A stretch of 64,000 nt of DNA from Allomuricauda sp. (GTDB lineage: Bacteria > Bacteroidota > Bacteroidia > Flavobacteriales > Flavobacteriaceae), in contig NZ_JACESV010000002.1 of the NCBI RefSeq assembly GCF_013911645.1, positions 682,001-746,000 on the forward strand, written 5' to 3'. The notes beneath the pieces were generated by a model, which searched no databases, was not told the origin of the DNA, and was given only the letters and a program-made list of their open reading frames with translations. Each line of letters opens with the position of its first letter. Position 1 is the first letter of the stretch. This document shows, in pieces, positions 20,485-31,543 of the stretch. The position numbers and the translations under genes are program-made.

Positions 20485-21909
20485 TTAAAAATCCCTGTAA
20501 TCACCGGCCAAATATTTGTTGGCTTTTTCTTCTTTGAATTGGGCGGTTTCTGCATCCCAATGCAAGGTTTCTCCTGGGAAGCGCCCTGCAATGGTGCCCA
20601 ATAAAATGGTTTCGGTCAATCTTGCCGCATAATCAAAAGGTGCGGTAGTGGTACCCTTGCCCAAACAAGCATCTACAAATTGGTGGTAATGTTTAGGTCC
20701 TTCAGTGGCATAATTCCGGATGGGTTCCCCCAAGTTGTGCTCTTCGGAAACCTTGGCGATTTCTTTGGAGATGTCCACGTATTTTCCCCTTCGAATTTTC
20801 TTTGGCAATTGCATAAAGTGAGGTAGCAACAAACGTCCCTTTTCACCTACGAACATAGCTCCCTGTTCCGGTAATTCGTTCTCACCTGCTACTCCTGCAT
20901 CCAAGGAAATACTGTTTTCATTATTCTTATCGGTGGACTTTTTGTTCTTTTTCATGTCCATGCCCGGCAACATAAGGTCTTCGTGCATTTCTGGAACGCC
21001 AGGCCCATCGTACCAAATCCATTTTAGGGATTTGCCCGTGTATTTGGTGCCTGGGAATTCATAGGTAACCGTATTTTTTTCTGGGAAACCAAATCCATTG
21101 GTGGGTCTGCACTGTGTCATAATGGTTCTTGGAACATCCAGTTCCAAAGCGTTGTATGGGGTATCAAAAATATGCACACCCATGTCGCCCAAGGTGCCAC
21201 AGCCATAATCCATGAGTTTTCTCCAGTTTCCGGGGTGGTACATTCCATCTTTATAGGGCCTTTCTTTGGAGGTGCCTAACCAAAGGTTCCAATCCAATTG
21301 GTCAGGAACGGGGTCTTTTCCTTCAGGTAATGGCCCATCATAGCCCCAGTTTTTGGGAGACCAGGCATGTACGGTGTGCACTTTTCCGATAATACCGGAC
21401 TGGATCAAAAGGGTGGCCAGTTTGTAATCGTAAAATGAATGTACCTGAATACCCATTTGCGTGACCAATCCTTTTTCGGCTGCCAATTTTTTCATTTCCC
21501 TAGATTCGGAAACGTAGTGCGTCAATGGTTTTTGACAGTAAACGGGCTTGTCCATGTTCATCGCCATCAACGAAGCTGGTGCATGCGTATGGTCGGGAGT
21601 GGAAACGATAACGGCATCAATTTCGTCGCCCATTTCTTCCAGCATGGCACGGTAATCAAAAAAGATACGTGCCCCCGGATGCATTTTATGGGCGGTGGAT
21701 AGGTTGATGGCATCTACATCGCAAAGAGCGATTACCTCAACTGCTTCGTGGGATGAGACGGCCTTTAGGTCCTCCATCCCCATATTACCGACTCCAATGT
21801 GGGCTGTTCTTAGTTTTTCTTTTGGGAAGCCTGCCTTTAAAATGGAAGGGGCAAACATAATTCCGAGTGCTCCCACACTACTTTTCTTGATAAATTCTCT
21901 TTTGTTCAT
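20485..21909 (-). CDS. Gfo/Idh/MocA-family oxidoreductase
   Basis: Rossmann IGVGNMG and CQKPLTHYVSESREM motif; Tat-like N-terminus. Confidence 0.93.
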   Translation of the reverse strand: MNKREFIKKSSVGALGIMFAPSILKAGFPKEKLRTAHIGVGNMGMEDLKAVSSHEAVEVIALCDVDAINLSTAHKMHPGARIFFDYRAMLEEMGDEIDAVIVSTPDHTHAPASLMAMNMDKPVYCQKPLTHYVSESREMKKLAAEKGLVTQMGIQVHSFYDYKLATLLIQSGIIGKVHTVHAWSPKNWGYDGPLPEGKDPVPDQLDWNLWLGTSKERPYKDGMYHPGNWRKLMDYGCGTLGDMGVHIFDTPYNALELDVPRTIMTQCRPTNGFGFPEKNTVTYEFPGTKYTGKSLKWIWYDGPGVPEMHEDLMLPGMDMKKNKKSTDKNNENSISLDAGVAGENELPEQGAMFVGEKGRLLLPHFMQLPKKIRRGKYVDISKEIAKVSEEHNLGEPIRNYATEGPKHYHQFVDACLGKGTTTAPFDYAARLTETILLGTIAGRFPGETLHWDAETAQFKEEKANKYLAGDYRDF

Positions 21910-21918
21910 GGTTGGAGG

Positions 21919-22710
21919 TTATAGTTTTTTAATTTTTATGTTTCTGAACCAAATAGGGCTCGCATGATCTTGAAGGGCAATGTAGCCAGTTTTGTATTTT
22001 CCGTAGTCGGGCGCATTGTCCCATTTGCCCGAATTCTTTTTGGCTTTCCAGTCATCGGACCAAGGCACAAATTCCAATAATTTTTTACCGTTGAGCCAGT
22101 GTTCCACCTTTTCGGGGGTGAACACGATTTTTGAGGAATTCCATTCTCCTACCGGATTCAGTTGTTTTTGAGATTCGTCCGCGGTATGCATGGCATAATC
22201 GGCACCTGTTTTTTGCCAATCTTGAAGAAGCTCTGGGTGTTCTGCACCAAATTGCGAGTTGTACCCTGTCAAATCGTGTATGTCCGCATAGTTTTCATCA
22301 TCGATGATCTGATATTCCGGGGCAACTACGGGAGGACCATCATATCCTTCTTTTACATGGTAAAAAATGCCGCTGTTGGCCCCTTCGGGTATTTTCCATT
22401 CCAGATAGAGTTCAAAATTATCGAACTCTTCGGCTCCGTAAATAATATCTTTTCCACCAGTATAATCCTGTTCCAGCCCCAGTTCGGTGTCAAAAGTGAG
22501 GACACTGTCTTTTATCGTCCATCCAGGTGGAAGGGAATCCATACCGTAACCGCGCCAGCCTTCCAAGCTGGTGCCATCAAAAAGATGGACCCATTCGGAT
22601 TTCTTTTCTTCCGGCTGGGAAGTTGTTGTTTCTTCTTTTTTGTTGTTGGATTGGTTTTTACAAGCAGCTATCGCCAAGATTAAAACGGCGAGCCTTAAAA
22701 ATTTGAGCAT
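21919..22710 (-). CDS. DUF1080 (3-keto-disaccharide hydrolase-like) lipoprotein
   Basis: LFDGTSLEGWRGYG and GIFYHVKEG motifs; lipobox. Confidence 0.9.
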   Translation of the reverse strand: MLKFLRLAVLILAIAACKNQSNNKKEETTTSQPEEKKSEWVHLFDGTSLEGWRGYGMDSLPPGWTIKDSVLTFDTELGLEQDYTGGKDIIYGAEEFDNFELYLEWKIPEGANSGIFYHVKEGYDGPPVVAPEYQIIDDENYADIHDLTGYNSQFGAEHPELLQDWQKTGADYAMHTADESQKQLNPVGEWNSSKIVFTPEKVEHWLNGKKLLEFVPWSDDWKAKKNSGKWDNAPDYGKYKTGYIALQDHASPIWFRNIKIKKL

Positions 22711-22818
22711 GGTTTAGTTTTTGATTTTTTATCTGCGAGGTTAAAGTACAAAATAATTGGATAATTTTTTTGTGCCTTTTTCACTACTTTTAAGGCAGAC
22801 TAACTCAACACTTTAAAA

Positions 22819-25800
22819 ATGAAGACTTGCTTTTTCAAAATTGGTATGCTTTTGCTAACCGCAACATTGTTTATTGCCCCAATGCATTCCCAGCGCAGGA
22901 ACAAAAAACAAAGCGCACCGGAATACCCCGAAAAATTATACTCAAGTTTGGAATACCGATTGATCGGTCCTTTCCGTGGAGGCCGTTCCGGAACTGTTGC
23001 CGGAGTACCGGGAGAACCTAATTTATATTATTTCGGAGCTACAGGTGGTGGTGTATGGAGAACCACCGATGGAGGCCGTACCTGGGAAAATATTTCCGAC
23101 GGTTATTTTGGAGGGAGTATCGGTGCCGTTGAGGTGGCACAAAGTGACCACAATGTGATTTACGTAGGTGGAGGAGAACAAACCGTTCGCGGCAATGTTT
23201 CATCGGGCTATGGCGTTTGGAAAACAGAGGATGCTGGAAAAACCTGGAAATCATTGGGCCTTGACAAAAGCCGTCATATTTCCCGAATGCGGGTACACCC
23301 CGATGATGCCAATATTGTGTATGCCGCTGTAATGGGCAATTTGTACAAGCCTACCGAAGAAAGGGGCGTTTACAAAAGTACCGATGGGGGAGAGTCATGG
23401 AAAAAAGTGCTTTTTGCCAATGATATGGCTGGAGCGGTCGATTTGACATTTGACCCGAACAACCCACGGATTTTGTATGCATCAACCTGGAGAATTGAAC
23501 GAACTCCCTATAGTTTGAACAGTGGCGGAGAAGGTTCTGCGTTATGGAAAAGTACCGATAGCGGAGAAACATGGACAGAGATTTCCAACAACGAAGGTTT
23601 CGCGACCGATACTTTAGGAATTATCGGTGTGGCCGTTTCGCCCCAAAACAGCAATAGGGTCTGGGCCATGGTAGAGAACAAGGAAAAAGGAGGTCTGTAC
23701 CGTTCCGATGATGCAGGTAAAACTTGGGCTCTTGTTAACAGCGACAGAAGTTTAAGACAGCGTGCTTGGTACTATACCCGAGTTTATGCCGACACCAATG
23801 ATGAAGATGTAGTTTATGTGCTTAATGTAAGCTATCATAAAAGTACGGATGGAGGAAAAACTTTTGAATCTTCCAATGCCCCGCACGGTGATCACCACGA
23901 CCTTTGGATCGCTCCGGAAGATTCCAATCGCATGATCATGGCTGATGATGGAGGCGCTCAAGTAAGTTATGATGGTGGTGAAACCTGGAGTACCTATCAT
24001 AACCAACCCACAGCACAATTTTACAGGGTTACTACAGATAATGCATTCCCTTACAGAATCTATGTGGCACAACAAGATAACTCCACCCTAAGAATCAATT
24101 ACAGGAGTGATGATGGTTCCATTGGAGAGGATGATTGGGAAGAAACTGCCGGTGGTGAATCCGCTCACATTGCCGTGGACCCAACCAATGATGATATTGT
24201 TTATGGAGGCAGCTACGGTGGATTATTGACCAGGGTGAACCATGCAAAAAATACAGCTAGGGCAGTTAACGTATGGCCGGACAACCCCATGGGCCATGGA
24301 GCCGAAGGGATGAAGTATCGTTTTCAGTGGAACTTCCCAATCATGTTCAGCAAACATGACCCGAACAAATTGTACACCTTTTCCAACCATGTGCACATGA
24401 CCACCAACGAAGGTCAGAGCTGGGAGTTGTTGAGTGGAGATTTAACTAGAAATGATCCTACAAAATTAGTGTCCAGTGGCGGACCGATCACACAGGATAA
24501 CACCAGTGTGGAATATTATTGTACCATATTCGCAGCGAACGAAAGTCCTTTAAAAGAAGGATTATTGTGGGTGGGCAGTGATGATGGATTGATTCATGTG
24601 ACCAAAGACGGTGGTCAAACTTGGGAAAATGTTACACCACCAAATATGCCCGAGTGGAACATGATCAACAGTATTGAGCCATCGGCTTTTGACGAAGGTA
24701 CCTGCTACGTGGCCGCTACGCGTTACAAATTGGGTGACTTTGCACCATATCTCTACAAAACTACCGATTACGGAAAAACTTGGACCAAAATCACCAACGG
24801 AATCGAGGATGAGCATTTTACCCGTGTGGTAAGGGAAGACCCTAAAAGAAAAGGCTTGTTGTATGCAGGCACGGAAACGGGTATGTATATCTCCTTTAAT
24901 GATGGGGCCGATTGGGAAAAGTTTCAGTTGAACTTGCCCATTGTTCCCATTACGGATTTGACCATTAAAGACGATAACTTGATCGTAGCGACCCAAGGTA
25001 GAAGTGTTTGGGTGATTGATGACTTGACAGTTTTGCACCAATTGGATGATGCCACAAAATCTGCAGATGCTATTTTGTACAAGCCAAGAGATAGTTACAG
25101 AACCAAAGGAAGGGCAGCTAGAAAACCATCAAAAACAGAAGGCGAAAACTTGGCCAACGGAGTCATTACTCATTTTTACTTGAAAGATTTTTCCGAGAAG
25201 GACAGTGTTTCATTAACCTATACCAAAATGAACGGCGATACTTTGGCAACCTATAGTACTTATGCCAAGGAGAAGGATAAAAAATTGGAGGCCAAAAAAG
25301 GTGGAAACACCTATGTTTGGGACACCCGCGGCAAAGGAGCTGAAAGATTGGACGGCATGATTTTGTGGTGGGCCAACCTAAGCGGGCCTAAAGCCGTTCC
25401 TGGAACATACAAAGTTAGTTTGAATGTCAACGGAAATGCCCAAACGGAGAACTTCACCATTCTTCCCGATCCAAGGGCAGAAGTTACGGTGGCCGATATG
25501 CAAAAACAGTACGATTTCATCACCGAGGTGAACGAAACCGTGGACAGAGCGCATCAATCCATTAAAAAAATCAGGGAGATCAATGGCAAGTTGGACGAAT
25601 TCATCAAAAAGTATAAAAATGATGAAGCGACCAAAGCTTTGGTGGAAAAAGCCAAAAAAATGAAAGAGCAATTCAGTTCCATTGAAAAAGAACTGTATCA
25701 GACCAAGAACAGAAGTAACCAAGACCCATTGAACTTTCCCATCAAACTGACCAACAAACTGGCACACTTGAACAGTTTGGTTTCCATTGATGATTTCCCG

Positions 25801-25953
25801 CCGACGGAGCAGGACATCGCCGTTAAAAATGAAATGTCAGGCAAAATAAACGAGCAATTAAGGGAATTCGATAATTTGGTCGATGAAGAGATTTCCGCTT
25901 TTAATGCAGAGTTCAATCAGCTTAAATTGAATTATTTGAGTATCGAGGAATAA
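22819..25953 (+). CDS. Secreted VPS10/sortilin-like BNR-repeat (glycosyl hydrolase-like) protein, paralogue 1
   Basis: Repeated YKSTDGGESW/TDDAGKTW motifs; [11 protein letters not shown]-type N-terminus. Confidence 0.9.
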   Translation: MKTCFFKIGMLLLTATLFIAPMHSQRRNKKQSAPEYPEKLYSSLEYRLIGPFRGGRSGTVAGVPGEPNLYYFGATGGGVWRTTDGGRTWENISDGYFGGSIGAVEVAQSDHNVIYVGGGEQTVRGNVSSGYGVWKTEDAGKTWKSLGLDKSRHISRMRVHPDDANIVYAAVMGNLYKPTEERGVYKSTDGGESWKKVLFANDMAGAVDLTFDPNNPRILYASTWRIERTPYSLNSGGEGSALWKSTDSGETWTEISNNEGFATDTLGIIGVAVSPQNSNRVWAMVENKEKGGLYRSDDAGKTWALVNSDRSLRQRAWYYTRVYADTNDEDVVYVLNVSYHKSTDGGKTFESSNAPHGDHHDLWIAPEDSNRMIMADDGGAQVSYDGGETWSTYHNQPTAQFYRVTTDNAFPYRIYVAQQDNSTLRINYRSDDGSIGEDDWEETAGGESAHIAVDPTNDDIVYGGSYGGLLTRVNHAKNTARAVNVWPDNPMGHGAEGMKYRFQWNFPIMFSKHDPNKLYTFSNHVHMTTNEGQSWELLSGDLTRNDPTKLVSSGGPITQDNTSVEYYCTIFAANESPLKEGLLWVGSDDGLIHVTKDGGQTWENVTPPNMPEWNMINSIEPSAFDEGTCYVAATRYKLGDFAPYLYKTTDYGKTWTKITNGIEDEHFTRVVREDPKRKGLLYAGTETGMYISFNDGADWEKFQLNLPIVPITDLTIKDDNLIVATQGRSVWVIDDLTVLHQLDDATKSADAILYKPRDSYRTKGRAARKPSKTEGENLANGVITHFYLKDFSEKDSVSLTYTKMNGDTLATYSTYAKEKDKKLEAKKGGNTYVWDTRGKGAERLDGMILWWANLSGPKAVPGTYKVSLNVNGNAQTENFTILPDPRAEVTVADMQKQYDFITEVNETVDRAHQSIKKIREINGKLDEFIKKYKNDEATKALVEKAKKMKEQFSSIEKELYQTKNRSNQDPLNFPIKLTNKLAHLNSLVSIDDFPPTEQDIAVKNEMSGKINEQLREFDNLVDEEISAFNAEFNQLKLNYLSIEE

Positions 25954-25994
25954 ACAGAATGAGGGTGTATAAAAAGCAACAAAAGATTGAATTT

Positions 25995-26067
25995 GTCAGG
26001 TTGAGCGCAGTCGAAACCCATTGATTATCAAATTACTTTAGGTTCTCGACTACGATCGAACTGACAG
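25995..26067. repeat. Imperfect inverted-repeat element between the VPS10-like paralogues
   Basis: gtcaggttgagcgcagtcgaaaccc ... ggttctcgactacgatcgaactgacag. Confidence 0.7.
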
Positions 26068-26139
26068 ATAACGAGCTTTTCAGACACCCTCTTTTCATTG
26101 TGAACAGCACATATTCTATTATATAAACCAACCATCACC

Positions 26140-29100
26140 ATGAAAAAAAGAGTATTTCTTCTGTTAGGCGCTTTATTTGGAACGCTGGCTTTTGCACAGA
26201 CCGCCAACGATTATTTTGAACCCATGAAATTTAGGAACATTGGCCCATTTAGGGGCGGACGTTCCGTAACTGCAAGTGGTGTTGTGGGCGACCCGATTAC
26301 CTATTATATGGGAACCACAGGCGGAGGACTTTGGAAGACCACCAATGCAGGAGGCCAATGGGAAAACATTTCCGACGGATTTTTTGAAATGGGTTCCGTT
26401 GGGGCCGTTTCTGTTTCACCATCCAACCCCAATATTGTGTATTGTGGTATGGGAGAGCATGCCCCAAGAGGCGTAATGACTTCTTATGGAGATGGTATGT
26501 ATAAATCCAACGATGCAGGGAAAACATGGGTCAAGCTAGGCTTGGAAAAAACGCAGCACATTTCACGAATCATCATCCACCCCACCAACCCCGATATTGT
26601 TTATGTGGCAGCCCAAGGAGCATTGTATGCCCCAAATCCGGAGAGAGGGGTATATCGTTCCACGGATGGAGGAAAGACGTGGGAGAACATTCTGTATGTG
26701 GATGAAGGTACAGGAGCTGCCGAGCTTTCCATGGATGCAAATAATCCTCTGGTCTTGTATGCAGCAATGTGGGAACACCAGCGCAAACCCAATAAAGTGA
26801 TCAGTGGTGGGCCTGGAAGTGGATTGTACAAAAGTACCGATGGCGGGGATACTTGGACGGAAATGACGAAGGGTCTTCCCGAGGAAAAAGGAAAAATGGC
26901 CATAGCGGTAAGTGCTGCCAATTCCGATAAAGTCTATGCCGTAATCGAAAGTGATTCCAATCAAGACAAGGGCGGTTTATTTGTTTCGAATGATGCAGGT
27001 GATAGCTGGCAGATGGTAAGTGGTGATAACCGATTGGTGCAACGTGCCTGGTATTATATTGAAGTGTTTTCCGATCCCAATGATGAAGATACCGTGTATG
27101 TGCTGAGTGCTTCCATGTTCCGTTCCGAAGATGGGGGGAAAACATGGGAAACCATCTCAGTGCCCCATGGCGATACCCACGATTTGTGGATTAACCCCAA
27201 CAACTCCAACAATATGGTTTTGGCAGATGATGGCGGGGCTACCATTACTTTTGATTACGGCGAAAACTGGACCTTACAGGACAATATGCCTACGGCACAG
27301 TTTTACCGAATCAATACCGATAATCTCTTTCCGTATAATATTTACGGAGGCCAGCAGGACAATACTTCGGTCAAGATTGCGAGTCTTTCAGTAGGTCGAT
27401 GGAGCATTGGTCGGGAGGATTGGCACTATTCCGCAGGTGGGGAGAGTGCTTTTTTGGCCTTTGATCCCGATAATCCCCGTTATGTGATGGGTGGAAGTTA
27501 TTTGGGGACTATTGAGTTGTTGGACATGGAATCCAAAATGTCCAGTAACGTCATGGCGGCTCCTATCCAATATTTGGGTCGTGATGCGCGGGATATGAAA
27601 TACCTGTACAACTGGAATGCCCCTGTGATTTGGTCCAAGCACGAACCTGGTACGTTTTATCACGGTGCGCAATTGGTGCTAAGAACTAAGAACAATGGAG
27701 TCACTTGGGAAGAAATATCCCCGGACCTTACCAGAGATCAAGATGAATTACAAGGAAAAGGAGGGGGCCCCTACACCAACGAAGCCGTTGGTGCTGAAAA
27801 CTATGGAACTTTAGCTTACATTATTGAATCACCGCACGAAAAAGGAATTTTGATTACGGGAAGTGATGATGGCTTGGTGCATATCACCAAAAACGGCGGG
27901 GAGTCATGGGAGAACATAACCCCAAAGGGGTTAAAGGAATGTTTGGTAAACGCCATTGAGGTATCGCCACATAACCCAAGTACCATCTACATTGCCACCA
28001 CCCGATATAAGTTCAACGATTATACCCCTGCCATATACAAAAGCAGCGACTACGGTAAATCGTGGACGAACATAAGCGAAGGAATTCCTTATGGAGCATT
28101 TACAAGGGTAGTACGGGAAGACGAAGAGCAAAAAGGACTATTGTATGCGGGTACCGAGAAGGGGCTTTATGTTTCTTGGAACGATGGAAAAAAATGGGAA
28201 CCCTTGCAACTGAATCTGCCCAAAACGCCGGTTACTGATTTGAAAGTGCACCAAGGAGATTTGATCGTGGCTACATCCGGAAGAAGTTTCTGGATTTTGG
28301 ACAACATCACCACACTTGCTCAGTACGAAGGAAGCAACAAAGCATTAAAAATTTACAAGCCCGAAGAAGCCGTTCACGGTAATTGGGGAAGTCAGCTAAA
28401 CAGTTCTTCTAAAAGTGTAACGGGGACCCATTCTTTTGAAGGAGTAAACCCGGCAAACGGTATGGTGATCTACTATAATCTTCCCGAAAAAATGGATTCT
28501 ACGGAGGTGACCATGGAAATTTTGAATGGCCAGGGTAAAGTAGTTCGCAACTTTACTTCCAAAAAAGATGAAAGTTATATACCGCATAATGGCGGTGGAG
28601 CTCCACCAGCTCCTGTTTTGGGAACCGACAAAGGGTTGAATCGCTTTGTTTGGGATTTAAAAACCCCAATATTGCCAGGTATCCCAGGCGTGTATATCGA
28701 AGCAGATTTTACAGGTCACAAAGTGCCACCCGGGGAGTATACCATAAAATTAAAAGCAGGAGGGGAGACAGTTTCCACCAAGGGAACCATCATTGCTACA
28801 CCCAATACCAATGTTGATCAAGAGCGTTTTGAGGAACACGATGCCATTATGACGGATTTCGAGACCAAACTCACCGAGATGCACAACAAAGTGAACAAGT
28901 TGAAAGAAGTGCAAGATCAACTGGAGAAGCTGTTGAAGGATTTGGATAATGATGAGCTGAAGAAAGAAGGTCAAGCTTTACTCGATACATTAAAAACATG
29001 GGATGGCGAAATGGTGCAGCGGAAATCCCAAGCGTATGACGATGTAGAGAACTTTCCCAACAAGTTTACCGCAGAATATCTTTTTGTGATGAACCATAGC

Positions 29101-29265
29101 AACAGTGCATTGCCACAGATCAATCAACCATCAAAAGATAGAAAGGCAGAACTGGATGCGCAATGGGTTGGACTAAAACAGCGTGCTGAGACCTTGATGA
29201 AAACAGAAATACCTAAATTTAACGCCAAACTATGGGAGCATGGCATTGGAGCCATTAGAATGTAA
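26140..29265 (+). CDS. Secreted VPS10/sortilin-like BNR-repeat protein, paralogue 2
   Basis: Colinear with 22819-25953 ([21 protein letters not shown]). Confidence 0.9.
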   Translation: MKKRVFLLLGALFGTLAFAQTANDYFEPMKFRNIGPFRGGRSVTASGVVGDPITYYMGTTGGGLWKTTNAGGQWENISDGFFEMGSVGAVSVSPSNPNIVYCGMGEHAPRGVMTSYGDGMYKSNDAGKTWVKLGLEKTQHISRIIIHPTNPDIVYVAAQGALYAPNPERGVYRSTDGGKTWENILYVDEGTGAAELSMDANNPLVLYAAMWEHQRKPNKVISGGPGSGLYKSTDGGDTWTEMTKGLPEEKGKMAIAVSAANSDKVYAVIESDSNQDKGGLFVSNDAGDSWQMVSGDNRLVQRAWYYIEVFSDPNDEDTVYVLSASMFRSEDGGKTWETISVPHGDTHDLWINPNNSNNMVLADDGGATITFDYGENWTLQDNMPTAQFYRINTDNLFPYNIYGGQQDNTSVKIASLSVGRWSIGREDWHYSAGGESAFLAFDPDNPRYVMGGSYLGTIELLDMESKMSSNVMAAPIQYLGRDARDMKYLYNWNAPVIWSKHEPGTFYHGAQLVLRTKNNGVTWEEISPDLTRDQDELQGKGGGPYTNEAVGAENYGTLAYIIESPHEKGILITGSDDGLVHITKNGGESWENITPKGLKECLVNAIEVSPHNPSTIYIATTRYKFNDYTPAIYKSSDYGKSWTNISEGIPYGAFTRVVREDEEQKGLLYAGTEKGLYVSWNDGKKWEPLQLNLPKTPVTDLKVHQGDLIVATSGRSFWILDNITTLAQYEGSNKALKIYKPEEAVHGNWGSQLNSSSKSVTGTHSFEGVNPANGMVIYYNLPEKMDSTEVTMEILNGQGKVVRNFTSKKDESYIPHNGGGAPPAPVLGTDKGLNRFVWDLKTPILPGIPGVYIEADFTGHKVPPGEYTIKLKAGGETVSTKGTIIATPNTNVDQERFEEHDAIMTDFETKLTEMHNKVNKLKEVQDQLEKLLKDLDNDELKKEGQALLDTLKTWDGEMVQRKSQAYDDVENFPNKFTAEYLFVMNHSNSALPQINQPSKDRKAELDAQWVGLKQRAETLMKTEIPKFNAKLWEHGIGAIRM

Positions 29266-29282
29266 CACTTAAAACAAAATAA

Positions 29283-29828
29283 TTGCTGTACCAGTACATA
29301 AAATCGTTGCACTTAATATTCGTGGTGACCTGGTTTGCCGGTTTGTTCTATATTCCCCGGCTGTTCATCTACCATATTGAAGCCTGGCAAAAACCATCAC
29401 CGGACAAGGAAATCCTTTCCGAACAACTAAAGTTGATGACGAAACGATTGTGGTACATCATTACATGGCCATCGGCAATTTTGTGTACGTTGTTCGCGAT
29501 ATGGTTGTTGATTTTGATGCCCGCTTGGTTGCAGCAACCTTGGATGCACGTTAAACTGGCCTTTGTAGCGTTACTTTTCGTGTATCATTTTAAATGTCAT
29601 CAAATCTTTCAACAATTGCAGCGCGATGAGGTAAAATACACTTCTAAATTTATGCGTATTTGGAACGAGGTGGCGACCCTTATCCTGTTTGCCGTGGTAT
29701 TTTTGGTCATCCTTAAAAATGCCTTTAACTGGATCTATGGGGTGATAGGGATTTTTGTGCTGGCCCTATTGCTGATGCTGGGAATCAGGTTGTACAAACG
29801 TATCCGTGACAAAAACCCGAATGCTTAG
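29283..29828 (+). CDS. hemJ: HemJ/CopD-family membrane protein (putative protoporphyrinogen IX oxidase)
   Basis: YQYIKSLHLIFVVTWFAGLFYIPRLFIYH motif; TTG start. Confidence 0.85.
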   Translation: MLYQYIKSLHLIFVVTWFAGLFYIPRLFIYHIEAWQKPSPDKEILSEQLKLMTKRLWYIITWPSAILCTLFAIWLLILMPAWLQQPWMHVKLAFVALLFVYHFKCHQIFQQLQRDEVKYTSKFMRIWNEVATLILFAVVFLVILKNAFNWIYGVIGIFVLALLLMLGIRLYKRIRDKNPNA

Positions 29829-29914
29829 AACACCCATTTAGGCTTAAGTTGGGGTATAAAAGGCGGAGTGTTATGCTGCGTTGTTTTTTGATTCAAACTT
29901 GTGTATTTTAACGT

Positions 29915-30403
29915 ATGCCCAAAAAATACCCGAAAGATCGCATCAAAGTACCTCGATTTAGTGAGGATTCGGGTTTTTATACTACACCGCAACGTTCCAA
30001 GATCATGGGAAAAATAAAGGGCAAGAACACCAAGCCAGAACTTGCCTTTAGAAAAGCACTGTGGCAATCGGGCTACCGTTACCGTATTGATTACAAGAAG
30101 CTCATAGGAAAGCCGGATATCGCCCTAAAAAAGTACAAGACCGTTATATTTATTGATGGTGAGTACTGGCACGGTTATAATTGGGAGGAGCGCAAACAAA
30201 AAATCAAGAACAACCGAGAATTCTGGATTCCCAAAATTGAGCGTAACATGCAACGGGATCAAGAGGTGAATCAAGCTCTGAAAGAAAAAGGGTACACTGT
30301 ATTTCGTTTTTGGGAAACAGAGGTGAAGAAAAACTTAGATGAATGTTTAGAGGCAGTCTTAATGCACCTGGATAAAGTCAAAGCTGCTTTTTCACAATCT
30401 TGA
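29915..30403 (+). CDS. vsr: Very short patch repair endonuclease (Vsr)
   Basis: RSKIMGKIKGKNTKPELAFRKALWQSGYRYR, KPDIALKKYKTVIFIDGEYWHG and FWIPKIERNMQRD motifs. Confidence 0.92.
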   Translation: MPKKYPKDRIKVPRFSEDSGFYTTPQRSKIMGKIKGKNTKPELAFRKALWQSGYRYRIDYKKLIGKPDIALKKYKTVIFIDGEYWHGYNWEERKQKIKNNREFWIPKIERNMQRDQEVNQALKEKGYTVFRFWETEVKKNLDECLEAVLMHLDKVKAAFSQS

Positions 30404-31082
30404 AGACTTGTAACACATCATCCAAAGGCAACTCAAAGTCCTGAAATTCGGGCGATGTATTCAAATTATGGCACAAAACCGTCTTATTTTCCCTGTTATA
30501 CCCTGTAAGCTGTTTACAGATAATCCTATTCGCACAAACCAATATATATGATTGGTTCCAAAAGGTTTCGTTATTGCGCGTTAACGATTCTTTTTTAATT
30601 TCCAACCCAAGTACATAGGCCTTGTTTGGGATTGCATCTAAGCTGGAATCGTTCATGGAATCGCCGGACACCTCAAATATGCGGTGGGGCTCATCCGCTA
30701 AAAAATCAATTATAAAACCTCCTTGAAAAGGATTGCTCAGGTTGTTCTTCTGTAAACTTTGAATGTATTTTTTGTGCCATTCGACCAATACCAAAGGGGC
30801 CATTACCAAGTATTTTCCATGCTCCAACGGGTAAAACACACTGCCATGCTTGGTAAAAGGCTGTCGTTTGGTGTAGGCCTCTCCCATATCGTTGACCTCG
30901 TGCATATACAGTTCGGCAATGGTAAGCCCAAAGTACTCTGCTATTTTGGTGAGATTTTTTATGGGGATATTGGCATCCTTGCGTTCGTAAAGCTGAATGG
31001 TGCGAAGGCTAACCCCAATTTCTTTGCCCAATTGTGATTGGCTAATATTATTTTTTCGTCTTAACTGCTTAATTATATACAT
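30378..31082 (-). CDS. XRE-family repressor with S24/LexA-like C-terminal domain
   Basis: N-terminal HTH (NISQSQLGKEIGVSLRTIQLYE); FEVSGDSMND matches the S24 Ser motif. Confidence 0.85.
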   Translation of the reverse strand: MYIIKQLRRKNNISQSQLGKEIGVSLRTIQLYERKDANIPIKNLTKIAEYFGLTIAELYMHEVNDMGEAYTKRQPFTKHGSVFYPLEHGKYLVMAPLVLVEWHKKYIQSLQKNNLSNPFQGGFIIDFLADEPHRIFEVSGDSMNDSSLDAIPNKAYVLGLEIKKESLTRNNETFWNQSYILVCANRIICKQLTGYNRENKTVLCHNLNTSPEFQDFELPLDDVLQVFKIVKKQL

Positions 31083-31096
31083 TTATTTCTATATTG

Positions 31097-31111
31097 TGTA
31101 ATATTGTTACG
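31097..31111. promoter_or_regulatory. Putative repressor operator 1 (TGTAATATTGTTACG)
   Basis: GTAA-N5-TTAC palindrome, same architecture as operator 2. Confidence 0.5.
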
Positions 31112-31147
31112 CAACAAGCAATCAACGCAGCAATTCATCTAATTTTC

Positions 31148-31162
31148 TGTAATTGGGTTACA
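31148..31162. promoter_or_regulatory. Putative repressor operator 2 (TGTAATTGGGTTACA)
   Basis: Perfect TGTAA-N5-TTACA inverted repeat; centre 51 bp from operator 1. Confidence 0.5.
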
Positions 31163-31222
31163 AGCCAAATATAGAAAATAGGATTTGACCCCGACATATA
31201 ATTATTTAAACACGAATTATAA

Positions 31223-31543
31223 ATGGGTTCCATTAAAGGCCTTGGGCCAATTGTAAAAGGCGAATTGATTTTTAGGGAAGAGGATTATGGAAAGCCGATC
31301 AATGAAAAGCTGTCCGAAATACTACGAAGAAATACATCTAAAAACGATTTTGCCAACATTGCCATACAGAGCAATGTGAGTTTTTCCACGATCCGCGATG
31401 TAGTGTACCGCACCAATAGTTTGACCAAATTGAACGCAAATGCCATTTCTTTGCTGATTCATGCCGCTTACGAAAACTCTTTTGCATACAAACTACAGGC
31501 GGAGGGCGATATTCTTTATCTGGGAAATTTATTGAAGCTCTAA
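31223..31543 (+). CDS. Small putative HTH protein divergent to the repressor (Cro-like position)
   Basis: 106 aa; NIAIQSNVSFSTIRDVVYRTNSLTKLNANAISLL resembles a helix-turn-helix. Confidence 0.6.
   Translation: MGSIKGLGPIVKGELIFREEDYGKPINEKLSEILRRNTSKNDFANIAIQSNVSFSTIRDVVYRTNSLTKLNANAISLLIHAAYENSFAYKLQAEGDILYLGNLLKL

Noticed and set aside
31105-31145. Third ECF-like motif (acgcaaca...ttcatcta) near the repressor
   Set aside because: Only GCAACA rather than GCAACC, and the spacer is 19 rather than 15; does not match the other two sites
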